Shown here: piece by piece, positions 12,448 through 23,206 of the stretch
How the letters are laid out: every line of letters begins with the position of its first letter
How positions within the stretch are numbered: the first letter of the stretch is position 1
From: Echinococcus granulosus
Lineage: Eukaryota > Platyhelminthes > Cestoda > Cyclophyllidea > Taeniidae
Assembly (NCBI RefSeq): GCF_000524195.1
Contig: NW_020170429.1
Coordinates: forward strand, 109,483-173,482
Length of the DNA: 64,000 nt
Reading direction: 5' to 3'
Made by a program: the position numbers and the translations under genes
The notes under the pieces: model-generated
Told to the model about the DNA's origin: nothing
Database searches by the model: none
Seen by the model: the letters and a program-made list of their open reading frames with translations, nothing else

Positions 12448-13917
12448 TCAGTACTGCACAATGCGGTAGATTGTAAACGGCCTAGACTTCCGATTATCTA
12501 ATGACGACGAAGATGACACAGAGGAAGAAGAGCTAGAACTCCGGTTTCGCCTCTTTGGTGGAGCTCTGTGGGACCTCGGTTTTTCGCTAGCACTTCTTAT
12601 TATGTAGGCATCTTCAGCCATGCTGTCGCTGTCACTGTCACTGCTGCTGAAATTTTCCCTATCCACATGGAAGTAGTAGATCTTTGAAGATAACTTTCCC
12701 ACATCCTTCCGAGACATTTCAGGAACTGATTTATTCTTTGGTTTTTGCTTATCTCTACGTGCAGAATAGGGCAAGGCACCTCCATTGGACCGTTCAGACT
12801 TTTTCAAGACCGAACGAGCTTTGATATCTTCACCTTCGTCCGATGAACTACTGGAGCTAGAGTAGTTGACATTCCGTTTTTCTAATCCACTGAGCTCCAA
12901 AGACTTGCGTCTTGTGGTCATACCTTGCCTCGGTTTGTAGACTACAAACTGGTCTTTCGTTTCACTGTATTCCACAGGCTGTTCACGAGAAACAAGAATA
13001 GAAGTTGGAGTGGTTATGGATTGTGGAACTTGAGGAGTTAGGGTTGTAGAGCTTGAGGTTCTACTCAACGAAACCGATCTTTGGTTTGTATATTCTCGTG
13101 TTGAAGTGGGAGTTGGTTTGGTTCTAGACAAAGATGAAGAATGTGACATTGATCGAGTAACACACTGGTGACAGCTTGAGCGAGGAGCCACAAACTGTTC
13201 TGAAATGTGGGAGGTTGCTGAAGTTCTAGATATTGTTCCTGTACGCAATGGTTGACGTTGTGGGCTTGGAGAAGGTGTGATTGTGGATCGAGAGGATATG
13301 GGTCTAGAAGTTTCTGTAGGGGGGTCAAACGGTTGACGTCGTAGAGCAGGTGATGAATGTGATGTCGCTGACCTACTATTTTCAAATGGAGGAGGAGCAG
13401 GGCTCGCTGAAGGGGTTTGTAAAGCCGAACTTTCGGAGGCACCTCCAGTAACAACAATTGATGCAGTATTCACCGGGGGCACTGGCATGTTTATTTTATG
13501 TTCTGGAGCCCATTGAGATATTTGCAGCACATCGAAGAGCTTACTCAGCTTATCTGCTTTGGGGGCTGAAAGAACGATGTATTGTTTAGGTATACCCTTG
13601 CCCCGAATGCCAATCACCACAAAATTAGGTTTTTCCGAGAATTGGTAGAAGCTCTTCACTGCATCATAGGGCACCTCCTTCAATTTCAAAGCGCTATACG
13701 CGCCCTTCTTCTTAAACATCAGAGCGTCATCTTTAGCCACTACTTTGGCTTTCCGGGCTTTTTTGTCGTCCGTGTGCTTCTTTAGCGCTTCCAAAGCCTC
13801 ATACGGGGTGTGACCATCATTGAAATTAATTCCCTCACTGCCGTAGACATTAAGGATCTCATCATAGTATATTTGCTCTTTGCCTTTCTTTCCGGGTATT
13901 GGTTTCAATGTTGTCAT
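12448..13917 (-). CDS. PH/PTB-like domain protein with long Ser-rich disordered tail (489 aa)
   Basis: A complete single-exon frame from an ATG in the context GGTTGCAATGACA to TGA. I do not recognise it as a named gene. Residues about 15-140 form the N-domain: strand-like runs LMFKKKGAYSALKLKEV, NFVVIGIRG and QYIVLSAP lead into an amphipathic helix (ADKLSKLFDVLQ), a pattern like PH or PTB folds. Residues about 150-330 are rich in Pro, Ser, Thr and Arg. The tail has three acidic or Ser tracts: seven Ser followed by DEGED at about 354-364; SSSDSDSDS at about 423-432, preceded by KIYYFHV; and a Ser run at about 459-471 following a basic PPKRRNR. It ends in the hydrophobic FTIYRIVQY. This is the longest member and the clearest template for the family layout. 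A TATA-like and a CCAAT element lie upstream. Function is unknown; a phosphorylated adaptor or structural role is only a guess. Confidence 0.85.
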   Translation of the reverse strand: MTTLKPIPGKKGKEQIYYDEILNVYGSEGINFNDGHTPYEALEALKKHTDDKKARKAKVVAKDDALMFKKKGAYSALKLKEVPYDAVKSFYQFSEKPNFVVIGIRGKGIPKQYIVLSAPKADKLSKLFDVLQISQWAPEHKINMPVPPVNTASIVVTGGASESSALQTPSASPAPPPFENSRSATSHSSPALRRQPFDPPTETSRPISSRSTITPSPSPQRQPLRTGTISRTSATSHISEQFVAPRSSCHQCVTRSMSHSSSLSRTKPTPTSTREYTNQRSVSLSRTSSSTTLTPQVPQSITTPTSILVSREQPVEYSETKDQFVVYKPRQGMTTRRKSLELSGLEKRNVNYSSSSSSSDEGEDIKARSVLKKSERSNGGALPYSARRDKQKPKNKSVPEMSRKDVGKLSSKIYYFHVDRENFSSSDSDSDSMAEDAYIIRSASEKPRSHRAPPKRRNRSSSSSSSVSSSSSLDNRKSRPFTIYRIVQY

Positions 13918-13970
13918 TGCAACCTCTTTTTTCTGCTAATCGTGTGTAGTACACTCCGCTTGAAAGTGTA

Positions 13971-13976
13971 ATTATA
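13971..13976 (-). promoter_or_regulatory. TATA-like element of the 12448-13917 gene
   Basis: Reads CAAATATAATTAC on the gene strand, about 55 nt upstream of the ATG. With transcription starting about 30 nt downstream, the 5' UTR would be only some 20-30 nt. An intron is not needed to reach this start. Confidence 0.35.
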
Positions 13977-14016
13977 TTTGGTGAGCCTACGAATAGCCTG
14001 CCTTGTGTGCTGAGTG

Positions 14017-14025
14017 GATTGGCTA
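14017..14025 (-). promoter_or_regulatory. CCAAT element of the 12448-13917 gene
   Basis: Gene-strand TAGCCAATC, about 45 nt upstream of the TATA-like element and 105 nt upstream of the ATG. This is a standard CCAAT-to-TATA spacing for a polymerase II promoter. Confidence 0.35.
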
Positions 14026-16029
14026 GTCTGTGGCGAATGGATGTTTGCCTCGTTGTTAAGTGGGTGCTCAAGATCAAAAAAGAATTCCCCGCTGACTAAA
14101 TTATTGCGTGTTCTCTTGTATTACACTTCTGAACTCGGTGGAAATGGTTCCATGTGCTGGTGATTAAAACTATTGGAGGTGATGATAACGACGACTCGCA
14201 CTTGCTTATGAAACGTGTTTAGAGAGAGCTTTTGAAAAAGTTAGAATTGCTAGCTTTCATCCTATCACTCCTAACCGACTTCATGGAAACGTGATTTTAA
14301 TTTGAAAGACTACACTAAAAGATAAGTTTGCCTTAGAGTCTGAAATGCAACCGCCAAAAAACTCCAGCTTTTTATCTTCTCTTTCTTTCATAAATACAAT
14401 GCTGCGGTAAAATTTTTGTGCCAAATTAACCAAATACTAATCCTGTATCTGAAAGATGATACAGGAAAACAAGGATACAGTGACTCCACAATTAAGCCTA
14501 TCAAATTTTTTCCCAAAAGTGTGTCCTTCTTGTGCCAAGTAGAACGCAAGTGATGTTAGCGACAGAAGCTGACAGCCTTCGCTACGAACTAACTGTTTCG
14601 AGGCAAAAGAGAAGTACTGCGAAGAACCGATTATAAATTTAATGCGAAATGATTGGTAGATATTAAAAATTGGACGGAGGTGCTAAAATGGGTCAATTCT
14701 AGGGCTTACTAGGCTTGAGAGCTTAGCTGTTCAAAGAATGCCAAGGCAAGAACTCTGGTCACAGTCTCAATTGCGTGTGACATCGAAATGACCAAAGAGG
14801 GCAAAGGGGCTCCTTCAAGGGTGTAAATGTTCCATTATCAGGCAACAATAGTCTTATAAAGTCCTGATAAGACTTTTAAATAGCTTCCATAAGCAAAGGC
14901 GCAACTTTCTTTGAAAAGGAGCATCCATCAGGTGGATCCAGGCACATAATTTGCCGTCGAATAATGGATAATAAATCGAAGTTTTAACAAACTTTGTTTA
15001 GCAGCAGATTTATAGATCATTAGTGCAAGTGTGCCACTTTTATCATTGAAAAACTTGTCATCCTCTCCTGTTTTTAGGGCTGATGTTTATGGAAACTGCC
15101 TGACCTAAAAATGACCCAATAATAGAAAGGCAAAAAAATATCGGGGCCTAATAACCGGCTTAAGTTGATGGTTGCTTATGTAAGTATACTTATTTTAGCC
15201 ATTAGAATTTAGTAGAAATACTTATATTGTATAACTCATTATGATTAACTGGAATTCATTTCTATGTGCGAGCCAGACTTTTCCGAGAAACGCAAAGTCA
15301 GGTCGTTACGAGACGGAGCCCCCGAAAAATTGCAGCCTAACGGTCCAAGATTGGCCTGTGAAGTAATCTGGACTTGTCATACACAACTCCACAAATGGGA
15401 GCTTGGCTCAATTATGAATCTACAAAGACCTGTTTTAACACCTTGTGGCCTTAGTGAGGGGATAGAGTGAATAATGGCAAGTGACAGGCCGCCTGCTTGA
15501 CTCACCATAAATCAGCAGGTGGCTGTCCACCCTTAAAAGTAGTAGTGTCAGTAAAGGGTCTCAAAGTAAGTTGTAAAATGATTTTTTTTTAATTCAAGAA
15601 GTTGCCACCGCTCCATTTCGATGATAAAACCTACCCTCCCAAGAAGTGAGGTTTTGGAGTCGGTAAATTAGTTAATTTCAAAAGAGGACCGGTGGCTGAG
15701 ACTCAAAGTGATTTTGAAGGTTAAAGTCTTTGCCATCAGGCATTTGTTTTCTTGATCTTACTACACCTTCAAAGACAGGAGAGCAATAAGATGTCGACTA
15801 TAAACTTATTAGGATCGTCAACATTTAAGCAAATGTGATCTGACTGTAGTCTCATCCAGATATATTGTCCCAGAAAAGTGGGTTTAAGGGAGTGTGAAAA
15901 AAGGAGATTTTCAAATTTTATTGCTTTAGAAGAGCTAACTTCTTAGTTATGAAGTCATTTTTGTGTACTGAAGCCATTACACCCACGTTTTTTTGGGTTA
16001 ATGCCAAAAACGGTTCTGCTTATACATGA
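14026..16029. other. Intergenic, nothing recognised
   Basis: AT-rich flank. An open frame at 15264-15470 has no domain and no paralogue in the window. No regulatory or repeat structure could be supported. Confidence 0.4.
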
Positions 16030-16160
16030 TGCTTTGTGGCACCCCAGGTCTTTTCCGCTAGCAAAAGAAGCCGTAATACTAAGACAGAATATATACCGCT
16101 ACTGATGTGAATCGGAGGCCATGTCGCCCAGCCGAAGCACGATTTGTGGAATTTTAAGTG
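16030..16160. repeat. Degenerate dispersed repeat fragment Q, copy 1
   Basis: Aligns by eye with about 30630-30800 in the same orientation. The best stretch pairs CCGCTACTG...CGGAGGCCATGTCGCCCAGCCGA here with CGGCTACTG...TGGAGGTCATGCAGCCCAGCGGA there. An upstream TTTCCGCTA word and an AT-rich ATATA block keep the same order. The copies are diverged, so the edges are approximate and I cannot name the element. Confidence 0.5.
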
Positions 16161-18924
16161 CTCGAGAAGCGAAATCGAAGGGTAAAGCAAACAATCAGAG
16201 CATTGTCGTTTGTCTGATAACTTCTAGAATCCCATCAGAGGTGAGTGTGTAGGCCGACTCTTTACACAAAAGTGAACTGATGATTTGTGCTAAGGAAAAA
16301 ACGTTCACCCTTCAAAATATGCGAAAAACAAGCATTGTTCAATTCAAGGGGGGACTTTGAATCTCAAATAAGAGACAAGTTTGAAATATCGCATTAAAGG
16401 TGATACCTTTCCGGGTAACTTGCTTCAACGTTCAAGGTGAATGAGTCATCTGTTAAGTAAATAAAATTTGAGGTCTTGCATACCCAGATCGGGACCTGAA
16501 GTACTAACGTTGTTGCATCAGTAGTGGTTTAAATAATGAAACTACTCTTGGAGTATAAAGGCACAATAGGCGAATCTCCACAAATTTTGAACAAAAACGA
16601 GGCACGTTTTTACGTTTAGTGTACTGTAGAATTGCGCTAGACGGGTGTATTTATTAGCCTAAGTAACCCACAAGGCTGCATTCCCTGCAACCCACTAACA
16701 ACAACACTTCACTGGGGCAACTTTGATTAAATTTTATGATCCCCTGCATGAAGAGGTGTCTAGGTATCATTGACACTGACTTATCATTTCTACACCTTTT
16801 TTTAATTTACCTACATGACTGGAGGGATTTTATCGACAGTATCGTGACACTAGAAGATTTCACATCTACACAAGAAGTTGTGACGACGGTCATCAAAATG
16901 ACTTGATATTTTTGATGTTAACAAATACGTGAACCCTAATTTCTCGTATCCATTCAGCACGCCCTAATTTTGCAGACATTTCCAGTACATCACCAAGCCC
17001 CACCCTAGATCTGCAGTAGGAGTACACTGAAAAGGCTTAATTTCTTAGAGCTAGGATACCTGTCAACGAAAGTTGAAGTAGTAGAGAGGAGTATTAAGAA
17101 ATTCTATACGATTTTAGAACCTTTTAGCTAAAGCTTGCATATTTTAATGGGTTTTTTGCTAATCCATTATGACGCAAAAGTTTGTAACTTATGCTAATGA
17201 CTTAATCTGGAGGTCAAGTAAATATAACCCAGTTTAGTAAAATGTTTGACAGCATGACTTTTTTCATATCACTTTTTGAATATGCATGTTTTGAAGATTT
17301 TAAGACCTATTAAAGAAGCAGCCGAATTTGTGGGAATCAAACAGAAACGCCTTTAAGCTTAAAGGCTTCTCGGATTTCATTGAATCAAGACAATATCTTT
17401 ATACAATGTAAAAATTGATTGCTCGGTCCAAGACTTTGATCTCTGCACCTAGAAAAAGTCATATGTTAAACTTCCATTTGTGACACAGAGTAACCAGCAG
17501 GGCATTCAATAAACCGGCCAATCAAATGGTAACCTTAGCTTTTTATAAGTTTCTGATTGGCTAAAACCGGTGTCTGCAGCCTTTAATTTGCCAGTGAGGA
17601 ATTGGCGAAATATAATGCGGTTAAAGGTTAATCTAAAATGGTTTTTTGATTTGAATGAGCTTGATACTTGTAGCTAAAAATGCTGCGCATCGTGTTCTAC
17701 TCTCAATCGTGTTAAATAAGATACTTGACATATCAATAAATCAGTTAACCAATCGAATGACTTACTTAACTTCATGGAAGTTCCTGAATGGCTGGAATTT
17801 GTGCTTTCCGTTTTTGATTTAAAATAGAAATATTAGCAAAATATGTACTCATATTACGGCTTAAGCTCACTTCTCATCCTCTTAAAAGGTAAATCATCCA
17901 AAGTTTGCACGAGTTTTAAAAATCTCTATTTACAGAGTACTGAATGTGTTTTGGTCTACTCTAAATATGCAAAAGGCAACATATGCCAAGATATGTAGTA
18001 GCGACGATAAGAAAAATGGAAACCCAACCAAAATATTTAACACTTCATACCTTAAAAATTATTAGAGTATTGATAGTAGAATGATAGTTTGCTGACAGCA
18101 ATAACTCTTCCCCTACATTCCTGCGCTATCACAGTAATCACAAGTAAGGCGGTAAACATGTTTGGGCATAATAAACTACCAACTGTGTGTATCTTGCTGC
18201 CTGCTTACAAATATACCAATCAAATCAATGGTGGAGAATATGAAACTCTCCTCATGACCCATACAGGGACGTTTTAGACCAACCTAGGGGTTTTAAGCCT
18301 GCAAGAACAGATAAAGACACTGCATCTCATTCGCTCCTACACTGAAGTCACCTCCGATTAGCCAGTGACAACACAAACCTCTACGATCAAACAGACCCCC
18401 ATCTCCTCCATAAAAGGCCAATTCTATTGACAGAAATTTGGTAAAAAAGATGTGCTTAACATGTTGCTCGCACGAGATTATCATAAAATGGTAGTTGTTG
18501 TAATTCTAGCAAAAATAGGAACAGGTTGTGGATTTTAACATTGCATTTTTATCCCGATGGTCCCATGGAACGCCTTGGTGGTCCTTTAAATGTCCTCATT
18601 CTTTGGGACAATAAAGAGTAAGATCTTTAAGCTGATTCTACACTAATCGTCAATGGAAGTCATATCTTGACGGTGAGGAAGGGTGAATTAGGGAAACCAA
18701 TCTGCGAAAACCAGGGACGGAGATCAGTGATAAGATGTTATCCAGACGTACTGCCTTAGAATTAAAGTAAAATAAGAAGAAAATGTTACATCTAATGCCT
18801 CCCTTAAATCAAAGAAGGGAAGGTTAGCACAAGACCCTCATCCTGAATGATGCAAACGGTCTTCTTATTAATCAAACAATGGATGATATTTACCATCCAC
18901 TAACATTCACTCCTAAATCCTTAC
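16161..18924. other. Intergenic region with a CCAAT-containing palindrome
   Basis: No gene could be supported. Within it, 17511-17524 (AAACCGGCCAATCA) and 17554-17570 (TGATTGGCTAAAACCGG) are imperfect inverted copies flanking a TTTTTATAAG core. The rest is AT-rich, with short overlapping frames only. Confidence 0.4.
17511..17570. repeat. Short imperfect palindrome with two opposed CCAAT boxes
   Basis: Left arm AAACCGGCCAATCA and right arm TGATTGGCTAAAACCGG are separated by about 29 nt containing TTTTTATAAG. The eight bases CCAATCA/TGATTGG plus the GC neighbours pair exactly, and the outer CCGG also matches with a small offset. It could be a bidirectional promoter relic or the core of a small mobile element. 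Confidence 0.4.
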
Positions 18925-19248
18925 CTGACTGATGGCAATGTTGCGGACCCTCCTTAATGATTCAATTGGATCAGAAGTTTCGCCCTCTTTGAAAACTGTT
19001 TTGGGGAAAGGGAGAATGTGCAGGCCTTCACGTATGTCCAAGGCGTTGTGTTTTCTCGCAAGAATAGGACAAGCTCCCCACTGATTAACATTGGCTAGTC
19101 CTGATGATCTCGGCTGTTTTTCAGGGTAAAGCCTTCTTACACGAGGGGGATAGATTGTGGCCACAGCTGTTTGGCCTTCAGCAAGTGAATGATTTCTGGT
19201 AAACAAGCCCACTTGCGCTCCTTTTACACCCAGACCAATTGTAGTCCT
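18925..19248 (-). pseudogene. Possible orphan exon or decayed coding fragment (108 codons)
   Basis: On the minus strand a frame of exactly 324 nt is open between a possible acceptor (GCCAGCCTTAG) and a consensus donor (AGTCAG then GTAAGG). Its 3' half contains NALDIREGLHILP...TVFKEGETSDPIES...IAIS. The minus strand of 30115-30200 encodes a related string with ALDMRDGQHISP...TVLKQNETLDPVE...VAVS, where the changes are mostly conservative, and there the frame stops soon after. Conservation at protein level suggests coding ancestry. There is no ATG, the upstream frame is closed by TAG, and I recognise no family. It may belong to a gene whose other exons lie elsewhere, or to a mobile-element protein. 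Low confidence. Confidence 0.25.
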
Positions 19249-21669
19249 CTAAGGCTGGCGTGAAGATGGCCGACGATAAAACTTTCCGTTCACTTTTCCT
19301 CATCCTAATTTGGTCAATCTCTCAGCGAAATTCCTTTTCTAATGGCGTCTTCTTGTTACATGCACAAAAGATGTGAAAGAATGAACTGGTACAGGGCCGA
19401 GCTTACTGGCATCTGTAGCTTCTACCATAGCTCTCTGAATTGGCGTGTTGTAACAAGTTGGCACTTGTGGAATACAACACGCATGCGATGTCAAGTGCTG
19501 ATAAGGATCTGTCTATCGGTGTCAATTGGACCAAATGTAAAGATTCTCTTCTGCTTACAAGGCGATTTTGAACTTGATTTTTAAGGTGTAGAAACTACTT
19601 TTAAAGTCCTCCTGAATAGCATTAAGAAAAGCTGGTATAAGCGAATGCATTACTTAGAATGAAATTGTTTGATTCCGGTGATCAGTACCCTGCGGAAAAA
19701 CGCATCAAGCTTTAGAAGAAGCCTTCTTTTAGTTAGCATTTGCTAGTTTAAAACGGTATACACATACCTACAGTCTCTCAGTTTTTCCATAGTTTATAAG
19801 TAATTGCCTTTCCTACTGGTATGCCTGATTTCTAACCCAAGGGAGTCTCGAGGCGATGTACAGCTTCAATGATTCTCTTTATACTCTTCACTGAATTTAG
19901 GTACGCTAAAACAACGCCTTTGAGGAATAACTATATCCTGGCCGACTGGCGTGTGCTGACAAATGTCTTTCGTATGCAATGCAGAATGGAGTGAACAAGC
20001 AGTGCATTGAGCATACCCAAATAGTTCCAGCCTCATAATCTCTAGTATTCTTTTGAAGAGTACTGTGGCTATTTTAAAAAGTGAAGTCCGCCATGAAGCT
20101 GCTTCTAATTGTCTTATTTTTCATTATAATATACTGTATCGGCTTTTTTGGCTTTGCTGTTCACTACTTGCTACTTAAATCCATATCAGTAAAATGGGAT
20201 ACTTTGTGAGTAAAAGAGTAACATTAATATTTCATCAATGCTAGTGTTTTAAAAGGGAATTTTTGATGAAAAAATATAGCCAAATTTTATTGGGTAAAAC
20301 CTTAGCACATATTAAGGCAATAAACTCTACCAAACTGTGAAATGAGGTGAGTAATTATATGATATGATAATATGAGTAATATGATATCTACTTATTTCCT
20401 TCATCTATCCTTGTTCTTAAACATTCTAGAGCGACTTGCATTTCAAGTACTTTTGAGTCTCTTTTGATTAGCCAGTATTGCTTAAGATTGTACTTAAAAT
20501 GTGCTCATGCTCCCTTTCATCGCATGGTCACCCGAAAGGAGGAAAATGTACAAAAGTTAGGACTACCCCTGAGTACTTCATTCCATAAGAAGAACGCCGT
20601 GCTCCAGTGCCACAGCGATATGCACACGTACCATTCCCCGAGCTGCGGTCTTAAGGTCTTTTCTTCAGAAGTCTTATTCCACCTAACTTTTCAGATTGAA
20701 AACACAATCCATTTTTTACTAAAACACCTTGTTAACTCCATTCAAATAAGCAAAAGTGGTACAGATTTCTCAATCAGTAGATATTGCAAGTGATCTTAAG
20801 CGTAAACAGTTGTAGAACAGCAAAATTCATTAAAAGCAAATCTTAAACTGAGTTTTTTAATTTTTGCAGGTCTCGGTCGCGGTCTCGTTTTAACATTTCC
20901 TCCATATTCACAGATTTTACTATGCTATCAGGGAGGACTGAAACGTTTTATGGAGGTTGTGTTGTTAGAACAGCAGGATTGTTTCCTCTCCTGTAATGCG
21001 GGGACAACCAAAGGTAACTTGCCACACTGCAGGTAATTGAAAAGCAAAAAGTACCCTTTTCTCTTGCATATGTCAATCACCCGACTTTAAGGAGAGTACG
21101 TCTAAGTAATCGACGCACACTCATTATTGTACACTTAAGAAAGCAAAATAAGGAATAAAGAATAAAAATATTTTTTTCCTAATGACCTTAAGAAAGAACA
21201 CGATAATTTATGGTTGTTCGCTGGTTGTTCTCGCCACTCATACTGCTGCTGTTAGTGCACTTAATAACTGCGAATTTGGTGCCATTTTAGCCTGAATGGG
21301 ACTGTCCCCATGTTCGTCCATTTGATTTTATGCTTAAACTCTTGTAAGAGTAATTTAGGATGTTTCTTTTAGATACATCAGTGCAGGTGCCCATTATTTT
21401 ACTGAAATCTTGCCTTAGAGAGATCATAAGAGCTTATTTGTAAATTAAAAGCGAATATTTTTCCCACACTGACCCATCTGAACACTGTTTATGTTACCCG
21501 ATTCGTATTGGTAGCAAAAGAAATACCACTTATGATAGTTTGGGAAATTTTTACAAGGTCAATCACATTCTGTTGTCGTCTACAAATAGAGCCAACTAGG
21601 GAAGCAATAAAAAGTGTTTCAATCGAAAGCATGGGACGAAAATTCAGAGGAAGTTAATGTGGTAAACCT
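19249..21669. other. Intergenic, nothing recognised
   Basis: Short overlapping open frames only. The longest, 20464-20793 on the plus strand, shows no domain, no biased composition and no splice or promoter context that I can support. Confidence 0.4.
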
Positions 21670-21675
21670 TTTATT
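21670..21675 (-). promoter_or_regulatory. AATAAA overlapping the stop codon of the 21674-23068 gene
   Basis: The gene strand reads GTT ATT TAA TAA AAGG, so AATAAA begins inside the first TAA stop. If used, cleavage some 15-25 nt on would leave almost no 3' UTR. I saw no clearer AATAAA in the next 200 nt on this strand. Confidence 0.35.
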
Positions 21676-23068
21676 AAATAACTGCGTGGAGCTGATCATA
21701 ATTTCTTACTCGAGGGAATGGAGGCAAACTGGGAATATTTTTTCGATAATAGAAGACTGGCTCTTTCCTAGCTTTTGATCGTACTCTTCCTGTCACATAG
21801 CGTTTCTGGTTTCGGATGTATTGCCCAGCGGTTGTGGGATCAACAATTAGTTCTAGACTATCTTCATGAAAGGTGGAGCTAGTATAACCCGAAGATGACG
21901 ACGAATCAATGGTCCATGTTCGTTGATGTCTACGCGGCTCTTTGAACATGTTTTTGTGCCGATGTTGGGTTGGCTGGTGCCGCTGTCTCGATGCAGCTGG
22001 CCTGGCAACATTTCTCAAGCAGTCAATTGGTGGAGGTAGGGATCTGGGTCGAGATCTTGGTGGATACAGCATTGCTGAATCGCTGTCATCAAGGGTCTCT
22101 AACGTGGACTCATCATAATCAGTGAAAGATTCCCCTGTCACTGATGACTCTGTCCTTGGATGGTGAGGACGATAGCACTTGTAGTTGTGGGACAAATTGA
22201 CAGGGAAGTTCGAATATGATTGGCATTTCTCCGATGACGGTGCATAAGCCTTGGGATGATGGTTTGAAAGCTTCAGGTTAATGCCAGAGCGTTGTACACA
22301 ACACGGACAGTGGTGTATCGCATCTGCACTTTCATCTCTGGTCACCGTTTGCTCCTCCTCCTCCTCCTCCTCTTGCCCCACTGTCCCCTCCCCCTCAACA
22401 CCACTGGTTTCCAAGATGTTAGAGGCTTTATTTATTGACATATGCAAGTCAGTAGACATCAGATCATGGTGGGCTCTCACCTCAGGTTCCTCCCACATAA
22501 TGTAACTCGTTGCATAGCCTGCATTCAAAAGTCTATGAATTGGCAGCTCTGAGGCAGTTTCATCCTGTTTCAAGTTCTCCTTTGATTCCGGTAAAGGAGA
22601 AGAATTACTTATGCGTTGGGATGTCCCCGCCTTTGCACTTTGGCTTGCTCGATTTTTCGAATCCGGCACGAATCCTCGCTTATTTTCGAGGTTGTTTATA
22701 AATCCATTATAAACGGTTTGTTCCGTGAATGCAAAGGAGGTAACTAAGGCTGATTTGCCCTGTCGCCAACCCACATGAACACAGAGGTCATCGTCATTTG
22801 GTATAATTCTTTCCACCTGTGTAAATTTGATCTTCTTTATTGGTGGTTTTTTGGCATTTTTTTCTGCAGCAAATTCGATACGATCATTGAAGATTTTCCC
22901 GATATATGTGGTGGTGGCAATGGATGCGGAATGCGAATTTAAGCATTCTTGCCTTAATACTGTTTCAAGTTGCTGGTTTTTCCTCAACTTTGCATGATCA
23001 AGAAAACGCAGGGGGGTCCTTATTTGCACCTCTTTGTTCCCCTTTGTGGGTCCGGAGGGCTTATCCAT
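21674..23068 (-). CDS. PH/PTB-like domain protein with acidic, Cys-containing and Ser-rich tail (464 aa)
   Basis: A complete single-exon frame from ATG to a double stop TAA TAA. Not recognised as a named gene. The N-domain at about residues 30-132 shows strand-like runs TTTYIGKIFNDRIEFAA, IKKIKFTQVERIIP, DLCVHVGW and ALVTSFAFT, then the helix EQTVYNGFINNLENK. This is the most PTB-like of the set by eye. The tail holds a run of seven Glu at about 233-239, a small Cys/His cluster HHCPCC at about 252-257, an Asp/Ser/Thr segment at about 306-331, and a His/Arg-rich patch at about 361-383. It also has DSSSSSGYTSS at about 388-398 and VFYYRK near 438. Its tail is less Ser-rich than those of its neighbours but keeps the order basic patch, Ser tract, aromatic motif. 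An AATAAA overlaps the stop and a CCAAT element lies 135 nt upstream. Function is unknown. Confidence 0.85.
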   Translation of the reverse strand: MDKPSGPTKGNKEVQIRTPLRFLDHAKLRKNQQLETVLRQECLNSHSASIATTTYIGKIFNDRIEFAAEKNAKKPPIKKIKFTQVERIIPNDDDLCVHVGWRQGKSALVTSFAFTEQTVYNGFINNLENKRGFVPDSKNRASQSAKAGTSQRISNSSPLPESKENLKQDETASELPIHRLLNAGYATSYIMWEEPEVRAHHDLMSTDLHMSINKASNILETSGVEGEGTVGQEEEEEEEQTVTRDESADAIHHCPCCVQRSGINLKLSNHHPKAYAPSSEKCQSYSNFPVNLSHNYKCYRPHHPRTESSVTGESFTDYDESTLETLDDSDSAMLYPPRSRPRSLPPPIDCLRNVARPAASRQRHQPTQHRHKNMFKEPRRHQRTWTIDSSSSSGYTSSTFHEDSLELIVDPTTAGQYIRNQKRYVTGRVRSKARKEPVFYYRKNIPSLPPFPRVRNYDQLHAVI

Positions 23069-23200
23069 AGACTCGTGAATGTGCGCTGCAGCGTGAATGG
23101 TAATAAATGTGAGCGAGTAGTAAGCAGAGAGGTTGAACTAACACAGCGACATTACTGGATGTGAGAATAATTAGCTTATTGAAAAAGGTTTTCCAGTTGT

Positions 23201-23206
23201 GCCAAT
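23201..23206 (-). promoter_or_regulatory. CCAAT element upstream of the 21674-23068 gene
   Basis: Plus-strand GCCAAT (ATTGGC on the gene strand), about 135 nt upstream of the ATG. No convincing TATA was seen between it and the start. Confidence 0.3.

Noticed and set aside
22281..22505. Plus-strand Ser-rich frame inside the 21674-23068 gene
   Set aside because: It is the complement of the poly-Glu codons and neighbouring sequence of the real gene.
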